Below are positions 1 to 8,234 of a stretch of DNA of 9,561 bases, one piece after another. Each line of letters opens with the position of its first letter. Positions within the stretch are counted from its first letter, which is position 1. Source of the stretch: Opitutaceae bacterium (GTDB taxonomy: Bacteria > Verrucomicrobiota > Verrucomicrobiae > Opitutales > Opitutaceae). A program made the position numbers and the translations under genes. The stretch is from assembly GCA_031266495.1 (NCBI GenBank), contig JAISAX010000815.1:1-9561 (forward strand). Reading direction: 5' to 3'. Under the pieces are notes generated by a model. That model worked only from the letters and a program-made list of their open reading frames with translations, had not been told where the DNA came from and made no database searches.

Positions 1-23
1 CCCGGCCTCGCATATCTCCCATT

Positions 24-39
24 CCCCCCCCCCCCCCCC
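24..39 (+). repeat. Homopolymer run of 16 C just upstream of ureC
   Basis: Sixteen consecutive C occupy the region 11-26 bases before the ureC start codon, where a ribosome binding site would be expected or just upstream of it. Tracts of this length are prone to slippage. Because it lies outside the reading frame, length changes could alter translation or transcription of ureC, or of an upstream gene ending here, but would not break the UreC frame. The exact count may also be a sequencing or assembly uncertainty. Confidence 0.9.
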
Positions 40-49
40 GTCCTTCGCC

Positions 50-1834
<1,785 letters not shown>

Positions 1835-2004
1835 AGCATAGCCGGTGGCGCAGGCTTTGCTGTCAATCTGCCGATTCGCCAAACCCGAACGCCATCCGGC
1901 GCCTCTCCCGCGGGCCTGCGACCGCGCACCGGAAGACGCGGGCTGCAACAAAGCTTTGCCTGTTCAGCGCAAACACGCTGATTTTCCGGTTCCTCGCCAC
2001 AAGC

Positions 2005-3093
2005 ATGACCTCTCCCGACGAACCCTCGCCAGCCCCGCACCCGGCACCCTCCGCCGCCGCCGACGCACCATCACCCGCGACGAAGGCGGCGGGCAACGGC
2101 GACCACGACCGCATTTTTCGACATGCCTTTTCCCTGCCCGCGGTGGCGCGGCAGTTTTTGAGGACATGGCTGCCGCCCGAACTGGTCGCGCAAGCCGACT
2201 GGCACACGCTCACCGTCACCCGGATTTCCGGCATCGGCGACACCCTGGCCGAACGCCGCGAAGACGTCGTTTACCGGATCAAAGTCGATGGGCGCGACGT
2301 ACACTTTTACGTCCTGATGGAGCACCAGACCAAAACGGAAAAGTTCATGGCCCGGCGCATCCTTGAGGAAATCCTTCTCATCTGGCGACAGGACGAGCAC
2401 GACCGCGCGGAGGAAGCGAAAACAGGCAAGGCGGACAAAAACCGTCGCGAATCGGACAAGCTCCCGTTGGTGATTTCGATTGTGCTCCATCCCGGACCGC
2501 GCAAATGGGGAAAAATCTGGCGACTGGCCGACCTGATCGACGTGCCTCCGCGCATCGAAAAATGGGCGCGCACCTTCATGCCCGACTGCGGTTTTATTGT
2601 AGTGGAACTGGCAGGACTTCCCCTCGAAAAACTCGCCGACGGCGCGCTCGCCCGCGCCATTCTCGGCGCGTTGCAAGGCAATCGCCTTGGTCTGATGGAC
2701 GTCCGCAAGATCAGACGCCTGCTCGACGAAATATTCTCCGACCCCGACCGCGCCTCCATCGCAGCGGTTGTCAACCAGCTCTGGCACTACCTGATTTCGC
2801 ATTCGGAGTTGAAGCGCGAGCAAACCGAGAACATAGTCATTACTCACATCCCGGAAGAATACAGGAGCGACATCATGAGCACCGTAGAACGACTCAGGCA
2901 GGAAGGACGGCAGGAAGGCCGTCTGGAAGGCGAACACAATTCCCTTATCGGAGTGTTGGATACGCGATTTGACCGCGTGCCGGAAGGCTTGCAAGAAGCC
3001 ATCAGAGGCATCAACGACCTTGAACGCCTCCGCAACCTGCTCCGTGTCGCCATCCGCTGCGCCTCCATCGAAGAGTTTTCTCAAAAACTCTGA
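2005..3093 (+). CDS. Rpn family PD-(D/E)XK nuclease / putative transposase (YhgA-like)
   Basis: A 362-residue protein of the family annotated Rpn recombination-promoting nuclease or transposase_31. Characterised E. coli Rpn members are DNA endonucleases that stimulate RecA-independent recombination; the role here is inferred. Visible hallmarks are HDRIFRHAFS at 34-43, LRTWLPPEL at 52-60, the catalytic region with Asp87 in REDVVYRI and Glu106-Gln108 in MEHQTKTEKFMARR, and a C-terminal charged helix with the RQEGRQEGRLEG repeat near 298-309, common in this family. The first 33 residues are Pro/Ala-rich low complexity. ATG 2005 is the only sensible start before the HDRIF motif, although the frame stays open far upstream through ureC by chance. 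It lies 170 bp after ureC, so cotranscription is possible but the functions are unrelated. It looks intact, with no visible terminal repeats or target-site duplications. Confidence 0.92.
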   Translation: MTSPDEPSPAPHPAPSAAADAPSPATKAAGNGDHDRIFRHAFSLPAVARQFLRTWLPPELVAQADWHTLTVTRISGIGDTLAERREDVVYRIKVDGRDVHFYVLMEHQTKTEKFMARRILEEILLIWRQDEHDRAEEAKTGKADKNRRESDKLPLVISIVLHPGPRKWGKIWRLADLIDVPPRIEKWARTFMPDCGFIVVELAGLPLEKLADGALARAILGALQGNRLGLMDVRKIRRLLDEIFSDPDRASIAAVVNQLWHYLISHSELKREQTENIVITHIPEEYRSDIMSTVERLRQEGRQEGRLEGEHNSLIGVLDTRFDRVPEGLQEAIRGINDLERLRNLLRVAIRCASIEEFSQKL

Positions 3094-3113
3094 ATCCGCC
3101 GCATCGCGAGCAT

Positions 3114-3124
3114 CCCCCCCCCCC
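3114..3124 (+). repeat. Homopolymer run of 11 C between nuclease stop and terminator
   Basis: Eleven consecutive C lie 20 bases after the nuclease stop codon, followed by further C/T-rich sequence leading into the terminator stem. It is the second of three intergenic poly-C tracts in the window, all with C on the + strand. Confidence 0.9.
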
Positions 3125-3135
3125 TCCCTCCTCCC

Positions 3136-3161
3136 GCCCGCCGACACCGGCGGGCTTTTTT
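3136..3161 (+). terminator. Rho-independent terminator after the Rpn nuclease gene
   Basis: A perfect 8-bp stem (GCCCGCCG at 3136-3143 with CGGCGGGC at 3148-3155) and an ACAC tetraloop are followed directly by six T (3156-3161). It starts 43 bases after the nuclease stop and ends the ureC-rpn transcription unit, separating it from the regulator at 3336. Confidence 0.93.
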
Positions 3162-3163
3162 GT

Positions 3164-3203
3164 GGATTTGCGGATTTGCAGGAGAGCGGAGGACGGGAGG
3201 ACG
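3164..3203. repeat. Two adjacent 8-bp tandem duplications
   Basis: GGATTTGC occurs twice head to tail at 3164-3171 and 3172-3179, and GGAGGACG twice at 3188-3195 and 3196-3203. They lie in the spacer upstream of the hybrid regulator gene. No protein-coding or RNA feature explains them; they may be simple slippage products. Confidence 0.6.
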
Positions 3204-3302
3204 GAAGAGACGTCCGGATGCCATGCCGATCGTATTCCCCCAAAACGGCGAACGCAGGACGAATCCGCGGCCAAAACAAAAATGTTTCAAAAATCGGCTT
3301 GC

Positions 3303-3337
3303 ATTTGCTCACCCAAACGACTTTTTGGCTAGCAAAT
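3303..3337. promoter_or_regulatory. Inverted repeat overlapping the regulator start codon, possible operator
   Basis: ATTTGCT at 3303-3309 is mirrored by AGCAAAT at 3331-3337, whose last two bases are the A and T of the ATG at 3336. CCAAA at 3313-3317 and TTTGG at 3324-3328 form a nested inverted pair around nearly the same centre. Hybrid GntR/LacI regulators usually bind AT-rich palindromes and often control themselves. The position just before and at the start codon would suit autorepression. That role is inference; no clear -35/-10 pair could be assigned nearby. Confidence 0.4.
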
Positions 3338-4445
3338 GAATCCTGCCGAGACGCATTCCAAGCTCGACAACATCTTTTCCTCCCTGAAAAACCGGATTGC
3401 GGAAGGCCATTGGTCAATTGGCAGTCAAATCCCTACCGAAGTGGAACTGGCCACCGAATTCGGCTGCAGTCGCGCTACGGTCAGCAAGGCCATTGCCCAG
3501 CTTGTCCACGCCGGCCTCGTCGAGCGCCGCACCCGGACCGGCACCCGCGTCCTCCGCAACATCCCGTCCGCTTCGCGCCCCGAAATCGAACTCGACGCCT
3601 TCGCCTTCATCTATCCCAGCGACCAGCACGACAGCATCTGGCGCACGCTGAAAGGCTTCCAGGATGCCGGTCGTAAGGCCGGACGCCGCGTCGTCATGCT
3701 CCCGAGCGGCACCGACTACCAGAAAGAAATGGAACTCGTCGGCCGCCTCTCCGAATTCGACGTGAAAGGCGCCGTGGTTTTCCCGCTCCTGCCGACGCCC
3801 GAAGACGTGCTCCGGTTTTCCCGCGCCCTGCTCGCCTCGAAACTCCCGATCGTCCTCACCGAAGTCAGCCTCCCCGCGATCGGCTGCCCCACCATCATTG
3901 CCGACGCCTTTCACGCGGCCTGCACCGTCACTCGCCATCTCGTCGCGCGCGGCCTGCGCCGCATCGGATTCCTGGCCAACTACGCCAACATCCCCGCCGT
4001 GACCGAAGAATACCGCGGCTACCTCTGGGCGCTGGAAGAGGCCGGCCTCACGCCCCCGTCCGGCGGCGTGGTGCTCGATCCGGAAGTGCATCCCGACTTC
4101 GAGAACCCATTGCGCGAATCCACCGATCTCGGCCATCGGCTCCTCGCCTCCGCCAACAACACGCTCGACGCCGTCGTCTGCGCCAACGACTACCTCGCCC
4201 TCGGCTGCCTGCGCGCGGCGAACGGGCGCGGTATCCGCGTTCCCGATACCCTTCGCCTGGCCAGTTGCAACGACTACGGCCTCGCCGGTCCCGACGGCCT
4301 CACGCTCACCACCTACCAGATCCCTCGCGAGGAGATCGGCCGGCGTTGCTTCGAAATGCTCGATCAGATCGTATCCAGGAAACCACTCATTCACCACGAA
4401 GCCACCGTCCGCGGCGCGCTCGTCATCGGACGCTCAAGCGGCTGA
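3336..4445 (+). CDS. GntR/LacI hybrid transcriptional regulator (AraR-like)
   Basis: A 369-residue DNA-binding regulator. Residues about 7-75 form a GntR-type winged helix: IPTEVELATEFGCSRATVSK recognition region at 32-51, then LVERRTRTGTRVL in the wing. Residues about 88-366 form a LacI/periplasmic-binding-protein-like sugar sensor, shown by FIYPSDQHDSIWRTLKGFQDAG, the hinge-proximal VKGAVVFPLL, VTRHLVARGLRRIGFLAN, DAVVCANDYLALGCL and a closing LVIGRSSG. This architecture is that of Bacillus AraR, a sugar-responsive repressor. The inducer here is unknown but is probably a mono- or oligosaccharide. It is preceded by the terminator at 3136-3161 and by a palindrome at its start codon. The LamG gene starts 73 bp downstream on the same strand, so it may control or be cotranscribed with the LamG pair. 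Start ATG 3336 places the helix-turn-helix correctly; no Shine-Dalgarno is present. Confidence 0.93.
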   Translation: MNPAETHSKLDNIFSSLKNRIAEGHWSIGSQIPTEVELATEFGCSRATVSKAIAQLVHAGLVERRTRTGTRVLRNIPSASRPEIELDAFAFIYPSDQHDSIWRTLKGFQDAGRKAGRRVVMLPSGTDYQKEMELVGRLSEFDVKGAVVFPLLPTPEDVLRFSRALLASKLPIVLTEVSLPAIGCPTIIADAFHAACTVTRHLVARGLRRIGFLANYANIPAVTEEYRGYLWALEEAGLTPPSGGVVLDPEVHPDFENPLRESTDLGHRLLASANNTLDAVVCANDYLALGCLRAANGRGIRVPDTLRLASCNDYGLAGPDGLTLTTYQIPREEIGRRCFEMLDQIVSRKPLIHHEATVRGALVIGRSSG

Positions 4446-4518
4446 TTCCCCTGTTTCCCCGCCGGACAACCCGGAAATATCTCTCTCCGCCAGATCAACC
4501 CGCAACCCGTATCAAATA

Positions 4519-5352
4519 ATGAATACAAAACACATCGCAACCATCCTGCTCGGCCTCGTTTGCGCAGCCCCGTTCGCCCAGGCCGCCGCCACGCTCACGC
4601 ACCGCTATGAGTTCAACGGCACTCTCGCCGATTCCGTCGGCACGACCGACGGCACAGCAAGCGTGACCGGCGACAACTCCGAGGCTCCCGGCTTTGACAG
4701 CGGAACCCCCGAGGGAGCCATCGGTCCCGCCCAATCGCTTCAGGTCGGACAAACTGCCGATACCCGTTCCGGCTTTTCCATCGACAGCGTCGCCTATGCC
4801 AGCGCAGGCTCTATCAGCCTCTGGCTCCGGTCTGATCTGGCCGCAAGCACGAACAGTCAGGCGGACTACGTGTTCAATCAGGGTGGGGATTGGCAAAAAG
4901 GCATCAGGCTTTTTCTCCGCGACAACAACACCAACCAGCTCCGTTTCGCCGTTGGAGATACAACCATCGGCACCTATACTGCCGGGGTAACGCGTGACAC
5001 CTGGTATCATGTCGCCATCACCTGGGACACGGCCAACACAAGCGCCTCCTTTTATGTCAACGGAGCTCTTGTCAGTAGCCAAACCAACGTCGCCGAGGCC
5101 AAATTTGCCGCCACCAATATCAATGTCGGCAACTGGAGTTTTCCTGCCGTAACCAGCACCAGCTTTTTCGACAATCAGTTCAAAGGCTCCATCTACGATC
5201 TCCAGATTTACGAAGGACTGCTCGACGCCGGGCAAATCGCCGACCTCTACGCCAACCCCGGTACCGCAATCCCTGAACCCGGTTCCGTTGCGCTGCTTCT
5301 CGGTGGTGGATTGCTCGCCTGGTCCCTGGCCTGCCGTAGTCGTCACGACTGA
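4519..5352 (+). CDS. Secreted LamG-fold protein with PEP-CTERM anchor (paralogue 1)
   Basis: A 277-residue exported protein with a concanavalin A-like/LamG (Laminin_G_3 type) jelly-roll domain, a fold that often binds glycans or acts as an adhesive module. A signal peptide spans 1-22 (hydrophobic ATILLGLVCAAPFA, cleavage near AQA). LamG hallmarks are LTHRYEFNGTLADSVG at 26-41, GSISLWLRSD at 97-106, TWYHVAITWD at 161-170, SFYVNGALVSS at 177-187 and FKGSIYDLQIYEGLLDAGQI at 221-240. The C-terminus is a classic PEP-CTERM tripartite signal: IPEPGS at 251-256, a hydrophobic stretch 257-271, then basic RSR. This implies exosortase processing and surface or matrix delivery. No catalytic residues are recognised. 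It is followed after 67 bp by a paralogue, 5420-6172, matching it almost without gaps. No Shine-Dalgarno is seen before ATG 4519. Confidence 0.9.
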   Translation: MNTKHIATILLGLVCAAPFAQAAATLTHRYEFNGTLADSVGTTDGTASVTGDNSEAPGFDSGTPEGAIGPAQSLQVGQTADTRSGFSIDSVAYASAGSISLWLRSDLAASTNSQADYVFNQGGDWQKGIRLFLRDNNTNQLRFAVGDTTIGTYTAGVTRDTWYHVAITWDTANTSASFYVNGALVSSQTNVAEAKFAATNINVGNWSFPAVTSTSFFDNQFKGSIYDLQIYEGLLDAGQIADLYANPGTAIPEPGSVALLLGGGLLAWSLACRSRHD

Positions 5353-5364
5353 CCTCGTTCCCTT

Positions 5365-5400
5365 CCCCCCCCCCTCCCCTCCCCTTCCTGGAAATCCAGG
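5365..5400 (+). promoter_or_regulatory. Poly-C tract and small hairpin between the LamG genes
   Basis: Ten C (5365-5374) are followed by further C/T-rich sequence and then CCTGG-AAAT-CCAGG (5387-5400), a 5-bp stem ending 19 bases before the second LamG start codon. It lacks a T run, so it is not an intrinsic terminator. It could affect mRNA stability or relative expression of the two genes, but this is inference. Confidence 0.4.
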
Positions 5401-5419
5401 CTCGAAACGTATCCAGATC

Positions 5420-6172
5420 ATGAACATCCCCTGCCTCGCCACCTCCCTGCTTGCCGTTCTTTGTTCCGCAACGCTCGTCCATGCCGCCGCCACGCTCACG
5501 CACAGGTATGAATTCTCCGGCAATCTGAATGATTCCATCGGCACCTCCCATGCCGTTGCCGCAACCATTGATGGCGCACCGGCGGAGCTGGCTTACGATG
5601 CCGCCCGCCCGCCCGAAGCCTCCGGTCCGGTCGCTTCCATTCAGATCGGGCAGATCGCCGACGGCGTATCGGGATTCACCATTCCCGTTGTGGCATTGTC
5701 CAACGTGGGTTCGCTGAGCTTCTGGTTCAGGGCAGACCGAAGTAATGCGGGGGAAGGCGCGGATTATATCATCAATATGGGAGGTACCTATAACAAGGAT
5801 CTCCGCATCGCCATTGCCGCTGGCAAGGAGACGCTGGAGGCCAATGTGGCAAACACCAATACATTGCTGGCCAGAATTGTCGGAGATGCCTGGTATCATG
5901 TTGCCGTTACCTGGGACAAAGACGCTCAAACGGCCAATCTCTACATCAACGGCAAGCTGGCGAAGAGCAGAACATGGGATGAGCCTGTCCGCTTCTCGTT
6001 GGCTCCGGTGCGGATTGGCAACTGGGCGTTTTCGGCGAAGTACGCCAACAATCAGTTCAAAGGCTCCATTTATGATCTCCAGGTTTATGCCGGACAGCTC
6101 GATGCTTCCGAAGTGAAGCAGCTTCACGCTGCGCCCGGTTCCATCAGTCAGCCTGGTCAGCCTGAAATATAA
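5420..6172 (+). CDS. Secreted LamG-fold protein without PEP-CTERM anchor (paralogue 2)
   Basis: A 250-residue exported paralogue of the preceding protein. ATG 5420 is chosen because it gives a proper signal peptide (LATSLLAVLCSATLVHA, cleavage near residue 22); the frame is open upstream to 5288 but that part lies inside the previous gene. AAATLTHRYEF occupies residues 22-32 in both proteins. Other shared blocks are GSLSFWFRAD at 97-106, AWYHVAVTWD at 157-166, LYINGKLAKS at 174-183 and NQFKGSIYDLQVYAGQLDAS at 211-230. The protein stops at SQPGQPEI, just where its paralogue has IPEPGS and the membrane segment, so it lacks the exosortase sorting tail and should be released or periplasmic. No remnant of the anchor was found after the stop. 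It probably arose by tandem duplication followed by divergence and shares a transcript with the first copy. The ligand is unknown. Confidence 0.86.
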   Translation: MNIPCLATSLLAVLCSATLVHAAATLTHRYEFSGNLNDSIGTSHAVAATIDGAPAELAYDAARPPEASGPVASIQIGQIADGVSGFTIPVVALSNVGSLSFWFRADRSNAGEGADYIINMGGTYNKDLRIAIAAGKETLEANVANTNTLLARIVGDAWYHVAVTWDKDAQTANLYINGKLAKSRTWDEPVRFSLAPVRIGNWAFSAKYANNQFKGSIYDLQVYAGQLDASEVKQLHAAPGSISQPGQPEI

Positions 6173-6213
6173 CGCCATGCTTCCAGCTATAAGCTAAAAA
6201 ACCTTATTCTTAT

Positions 6214-6385
6214 GGGCACTTTGAAAAACTCCTTTTTCCAGACAAACGAACCAACCGCGAAGGCAACGCGAATGAACGCGAATGTTTTTCAAGAAGACCT
6301 GCTCTTGTTCAACAAAGTTATCTTCTCTCCGAATTCGCGTCTATTCGCGTCCATTCGCGGTTAAAACGACTTTTTCAAAGTGCCC
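6214..6385. repeat. Palindromic element A: 15-bp terminal inverted repeats with ~10-bp periodic arms
   Basis: GGGCACTTTGAAAAA (6214-6228) is matched perfectly by its reverse complement at 6371-6385, bounding a 172-bp non-coding element. Inside, AACCGCGAA (6253-6261) is mirrored at 6354-6362. The left arm repeats CGCGAA three times at 10-11 bp spacing and the right arm repeats TTCGCG three times at 10-bp spacing. A small apical hairpin CAAGA/TCTTG (6290-6294 / 6303-6307) lies near the centre. The whole could fold into one long hairpin or cruciform. It contains no plausible gene, and no clear target-site duplication was seen. It fills most of the 271-bp gap between the convergent LamG2 and ThuA genes. 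A MITE-like or REP-like dispersed repeat is the likely class. Confidence 0.75.
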
Positions 6386-6412
6386 CTTTGTTATCTTTGT
6401 TTCTTTCTGTTC

Positions 6413-6441
6413 AAAAATGATTTTCCGGAATTTCCCGGAAA
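6413..6441 (-). terminator. Probable terminator of the ThuA-like gene
   Basis: On the - strand, a 7-bp stem TTTCCGG/CCGGAAA (6435-6441 with 6422-6428, loop of 6) begins two bases after the ThuA stop codon. It is followed four bases later by five T (complement of 6413-6417). The stem is modest and the T run is displaced, so efficiency is uncertain. Confidence 0.5.
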
Positions 6442-6443
6442 TC

Positions 6444-7085
6444 TCACAGTGCCCCGCCGGCCCAGAGCAGGCCGCGGATGGTGAGGGCGAGGGCGTCGGG
6501 AAATGCGGAAAACTCTTCCGGCGCGTGGCCGAGCGCGCAGTAAAAAACGCGGCCGCGCCCCCAGCGCTTCACCCACGCCACGGGCATCGTGCACATGCGG
6601 CCGTCGTGGACGTAATCGGTATCCGCCAGCACCTGCACCGCCGGATCGACAAGCATGTAGTACTGCTCGGACCGGTAACGGAACGACGCCGGCAGCCCCG
6701 CCGTGATCGGGCTTGCGATGTCGCGCACGCGCACCGTGTACTCGCCGACGTGCGGATGGCCGACAAAAAGGCCGCCGACCATCCATTCGTAATCGAGGTT
6801 GCCGCGAAACGCGTCGCCCATGCCGCCGTGGACGCCCGCCAGGCCGATGCCCGCCCGCACCGCCGCCTGCAACCCGCCGGCCTGCTCCTTCGTGAGCTGC
6901 CCCATCGTCCAGCACGGCGAGATGAGGTCGTAGCGCCGCAGCGCCGCCTCGTCGGCCAGCACATCGAGCGAGGTCTCGATGTCGCTGGAGATTTCGTGGC
7001 GGTTGAGTTCGCCAGCCAGAAGCTGGACGATTTTCTCAGGCTGGTGACCGGGCCAGCCGCCGGCAAGGAAGAGCGCTTTTTTCAT
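6444..7085 (-). CDS. ThuA-like (trehalose utilization family) domain protein
   Basis: A 213-residue cytoplasmic protein of the ThuA-like family, which has a class I glutamine amidotransferase-like fold. Founding members are linked to trehalose and related sugar use in rhizobia, but the biochemical reaction is not established for most members. Family marks are MKKALFLAGGWPGHQP at the N-terminus, GIGLAGVHGGMGDAF at 79-93, the HPHVGEYTVRV strand at 110-120, SPITAGLPASFRYRSEQYYM at 125-144 and the closing AWVKRWGRGRVFYCALGH at 170-187. There is no signal peptide. The start is the ATG at 7085, directly before MKKALF; no Shine-Dalgarno is visible. It is divergent from the AraC-type regulator, 51 bp apart, which suggests control by that regulator. 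The gene is complete, with a probable terminator right after its stop. Confidence 0.9.
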   Translation of the reverse strand: MKKALFLAGGWPGHQPEKIVQLLAGELNRHEISSDIETSLDVLADEAALRRYDLISPCWTMGQLTKEQAGGLQAAVRAGIGLAGVHGGMGDAFRGNLDYEWMVGGLFVGHPHVGEYTVRVRDIASPITAGLPASFRYRSEQYYMLVDPAVQVLADTDYVHDGRMCTMPVAWVKRWGRGRVFYCALGHAPEEFSAFPDALALTIRGLLWAGGAL

Positions 7086-7136
7086 GGGCAAAGGAAACAA
7101 GAACGGGCATCGTACAAAAATTCCCACCGTGGCACA
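7086..7136. promoter_or_regulatory. Shared control region of the divergent ThuA/AraC pair
   Basis: Only 51 bp separate the two divergent start codons, so both promoters and any activator site must sit here or extend into the genes. Visible elements are a short palindrome CCAC-C-GTGG at 7124-7132 and an AAAAATT tract at 7116-7122. No convincing -35/-10 pair could be assigned on either strand. Confidence 0.5.
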
Positions 7137-7985
7137 ATGGAAGCGTCCGCCAAAAAACTGGATTTTTTGACCAAACACTGGGCACCCTACCGTCGGCGCT
7201 TCCCGTCGGTGTTTCCGGTGGCCACCGCGGCGCATGCCTGGCGCAAGAACGCGTGGGTGCACACGGCCTTCGATACCTGCAACTTTTCGCTGATCCTGCG
7301 CGGGCGCGGCGAGTTCCGCCGGTTCGGCCAGGTGTGGCCGGTGCAGGCGCCGTGCGTCATCACGCAATGGCCGGGCGAACGCCTCGACTACGGCCCCGAC
7401 CTGCCGCACTTCACGTGGGACGAACTCTACATCGTCTATGACCGCTCGTTTTTCCGCCCGCTCCAGGAAGTGCATCTGATCGACCTGAAACGGCCCGTGT
7501 GGCCCATCGCCGATCCGGCCGCCGTGGAGGCCCAGGTGGAGGAGCTGACCCGGCTCGCTCGCCACCCGGAACCCGAATCCGTCGTCGATCGCGTGGACCG
7601 CGTATGCGAGCGCCTCGTGCTGGAAACCTGGCTCGCGCCCAACCCCGACAGCACCGCCGACAACGCCATCCACGCGATCGCCGCGGAGCTGCGCCGGCGC
7701 CCGGGCGAACCCGCGAATCTCGATGCGCTGGCCAGCGAGCACGGGTTTTCCCCCACCACCTTTCGCCGGCGCTGGCAGGCCACGATGGGGATGCCTCCCG
7801 CGCGCTACCTGCAGGGCCTGCGCATGCGCGAAGCCTGCCGCCTGCTCGTCGAGACCACGCTCCCTGTCCACGAGGTGGCGTCGGCCGTGGGCTTCGAGGA
7901 CGAATTCTATTTCTCGCGCCGTTTTCACCTCGAACAGGGCCAGGCCCCGCGTGATTACCGGAAGACGTTCCGCCTCCGCCGGTGA
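7137..7985 (+). CDS. AraC family transcriptional regulator
   Basis: A 282-residue regulator. The N-terminal part (about 20-120) is a probable cupin-like effector-sensing domain with FDTCNFSLILRGRGEFRR at 45-62. The C-terminal 100 residues hold the two AraC/XylS helix-turn-helix motifs: LDALASEHGFSPTTFRRRW at 195-213 and VHEVASAVGFEDEFYFSRRF at 244-263, followed by the family GQAPRDYRK ending. Start ATG 7137 is chosen because it follows the divergent intergenic region and precedes the first conserved-looking sequence; the frame is open further upstream but there it overlaps the antisense ThuA gene. Likely target: the divergent ThuA-like gene and perhaps itself, in response to a sugar-related signal (inference). 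Palindromic element B lies downstream, 32 bp after the stop. Confidence 0.93.
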   Translation: MEASAKKLDFLTKHWAPYRRRFPSVFPVATAAHAWRKNAWVHTAFDTCNFSLILRGRGEFRRFGQVWPVQAPCVITQWPGERLDYGPDLPHFTWDELYIVYDRSFFRPLQEVHLIDLKRPVWPIADPAAVEAQVEELTRLARHPEPESVVDRVDRVCERLVLETWLAPNPDSTADNAIHAIAAELRRRPGEPANLDALASEHGFSPTTFRRRWQATMGMPPARYLQGLRMREACRLLVETTLPVHEVASAVGFEDEFYFSRRFHLEQGQAPRDYRKTFRLRR

Positions 7986-8016
7986 GTTCCCCTCTGAAGT
8001 TACGCGAAACCCCCTC

Positions 8017-8169
8017 TTTTTTACACAAAGATCGCGAAGATCGCGAAGGTCGCGAAGCACAAGACTTGGCGAACAGGACTTGGTGAACAAGACCTCACGA
8101 ACAAGCAAAGCCGTGGTTCGTTGCAGTGGCTTTGCGGTCTTTGCGAGCTTTGTGGCTTTTGTATAAAAA
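8017..8169. repeat. Palindromic element B: arms built of 9-bp repeats
   Basis: A 153-bp non-coding palindrome. The left arm is a T run, then ACACAAAG, then three 9-bp units ending CGCGAAG (8031-8039, 8040-8048, 8049-8057). The right arm mirrors it imperfectly with three 9-bp units starting CTTTG (8130-8138, 8139-8147, 8148-8156), then TTTTGTATAAAAA to 8169. The pairing is frequently G:T or one-base mismatched rather than exact, but the order TTTTT-ACA-AAAG plus 9-mers is conserved on both sides. It occupies the gap between the convergent AraC gene and the - strand PEP-CTERM gene. Its T-rich ends could help terminate transcription from both sides. Class: dispersed palindromic or MITE-like repeat. 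Confidence 0.72.
8061..8102. repeat. Three imperfect 14-bp tandem repeats in the loop of element B
   Basis: AAGACTTGGCGAAC (8061-8074), AGGACTTGGTGAAC (8075-8088) and AAGACCTCACGAAC (8089-8102) are consecutive 14-bp units, with the start of a fourth (AAG) following. Copies 1 and 2 differ at two positions; copy 3 has diverged mainly in the middle. They lie between the two arms of the palindrome and are distinct from the 9-bp arm units. Confidence 0.75.
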
Positions 8170-8234
8170 TTCCGGAGACAGACCGGCACCCTGTCCTGCC
8201 ATGCCTCGTCGCCAAACGCCTGCTTTGCTTTGCC

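Noticed and set aside
2005..3093. Complete insertion sequence around the Rpn gene
   Set aside because: No terminal inverted repeats or target-site duplication could be found flanking the gene; Rpn family genes often stand alone.
2071..3417. 448-codon open frame on the - strand opposite the nuclease gene
   Set aside because: It is antisense to a protein with clear Rpn motifs, and its own translation shows no recognisable family or start context.
6210..6390. Target-site duplication flanking element A
   Set aside because: TTAT occurs on both sides but not directly adjacent to both ends, so it cannot be called a duplication.
6282..7136. N-terminal extension of the AraC frame through palindromic element A and the ThuA gene
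   Set aside because: It runs antisense to a convincing ThuA gene and through non-coding repeats; AraC-family length and the divergent spacing support ATG 7137.
8017..8169. CRISPR array
   Set aside because: Repeat units are 9 or 14 bp and directly adjacent, without uniform spacers, and the arms are inverted; no cas gene is nearby.
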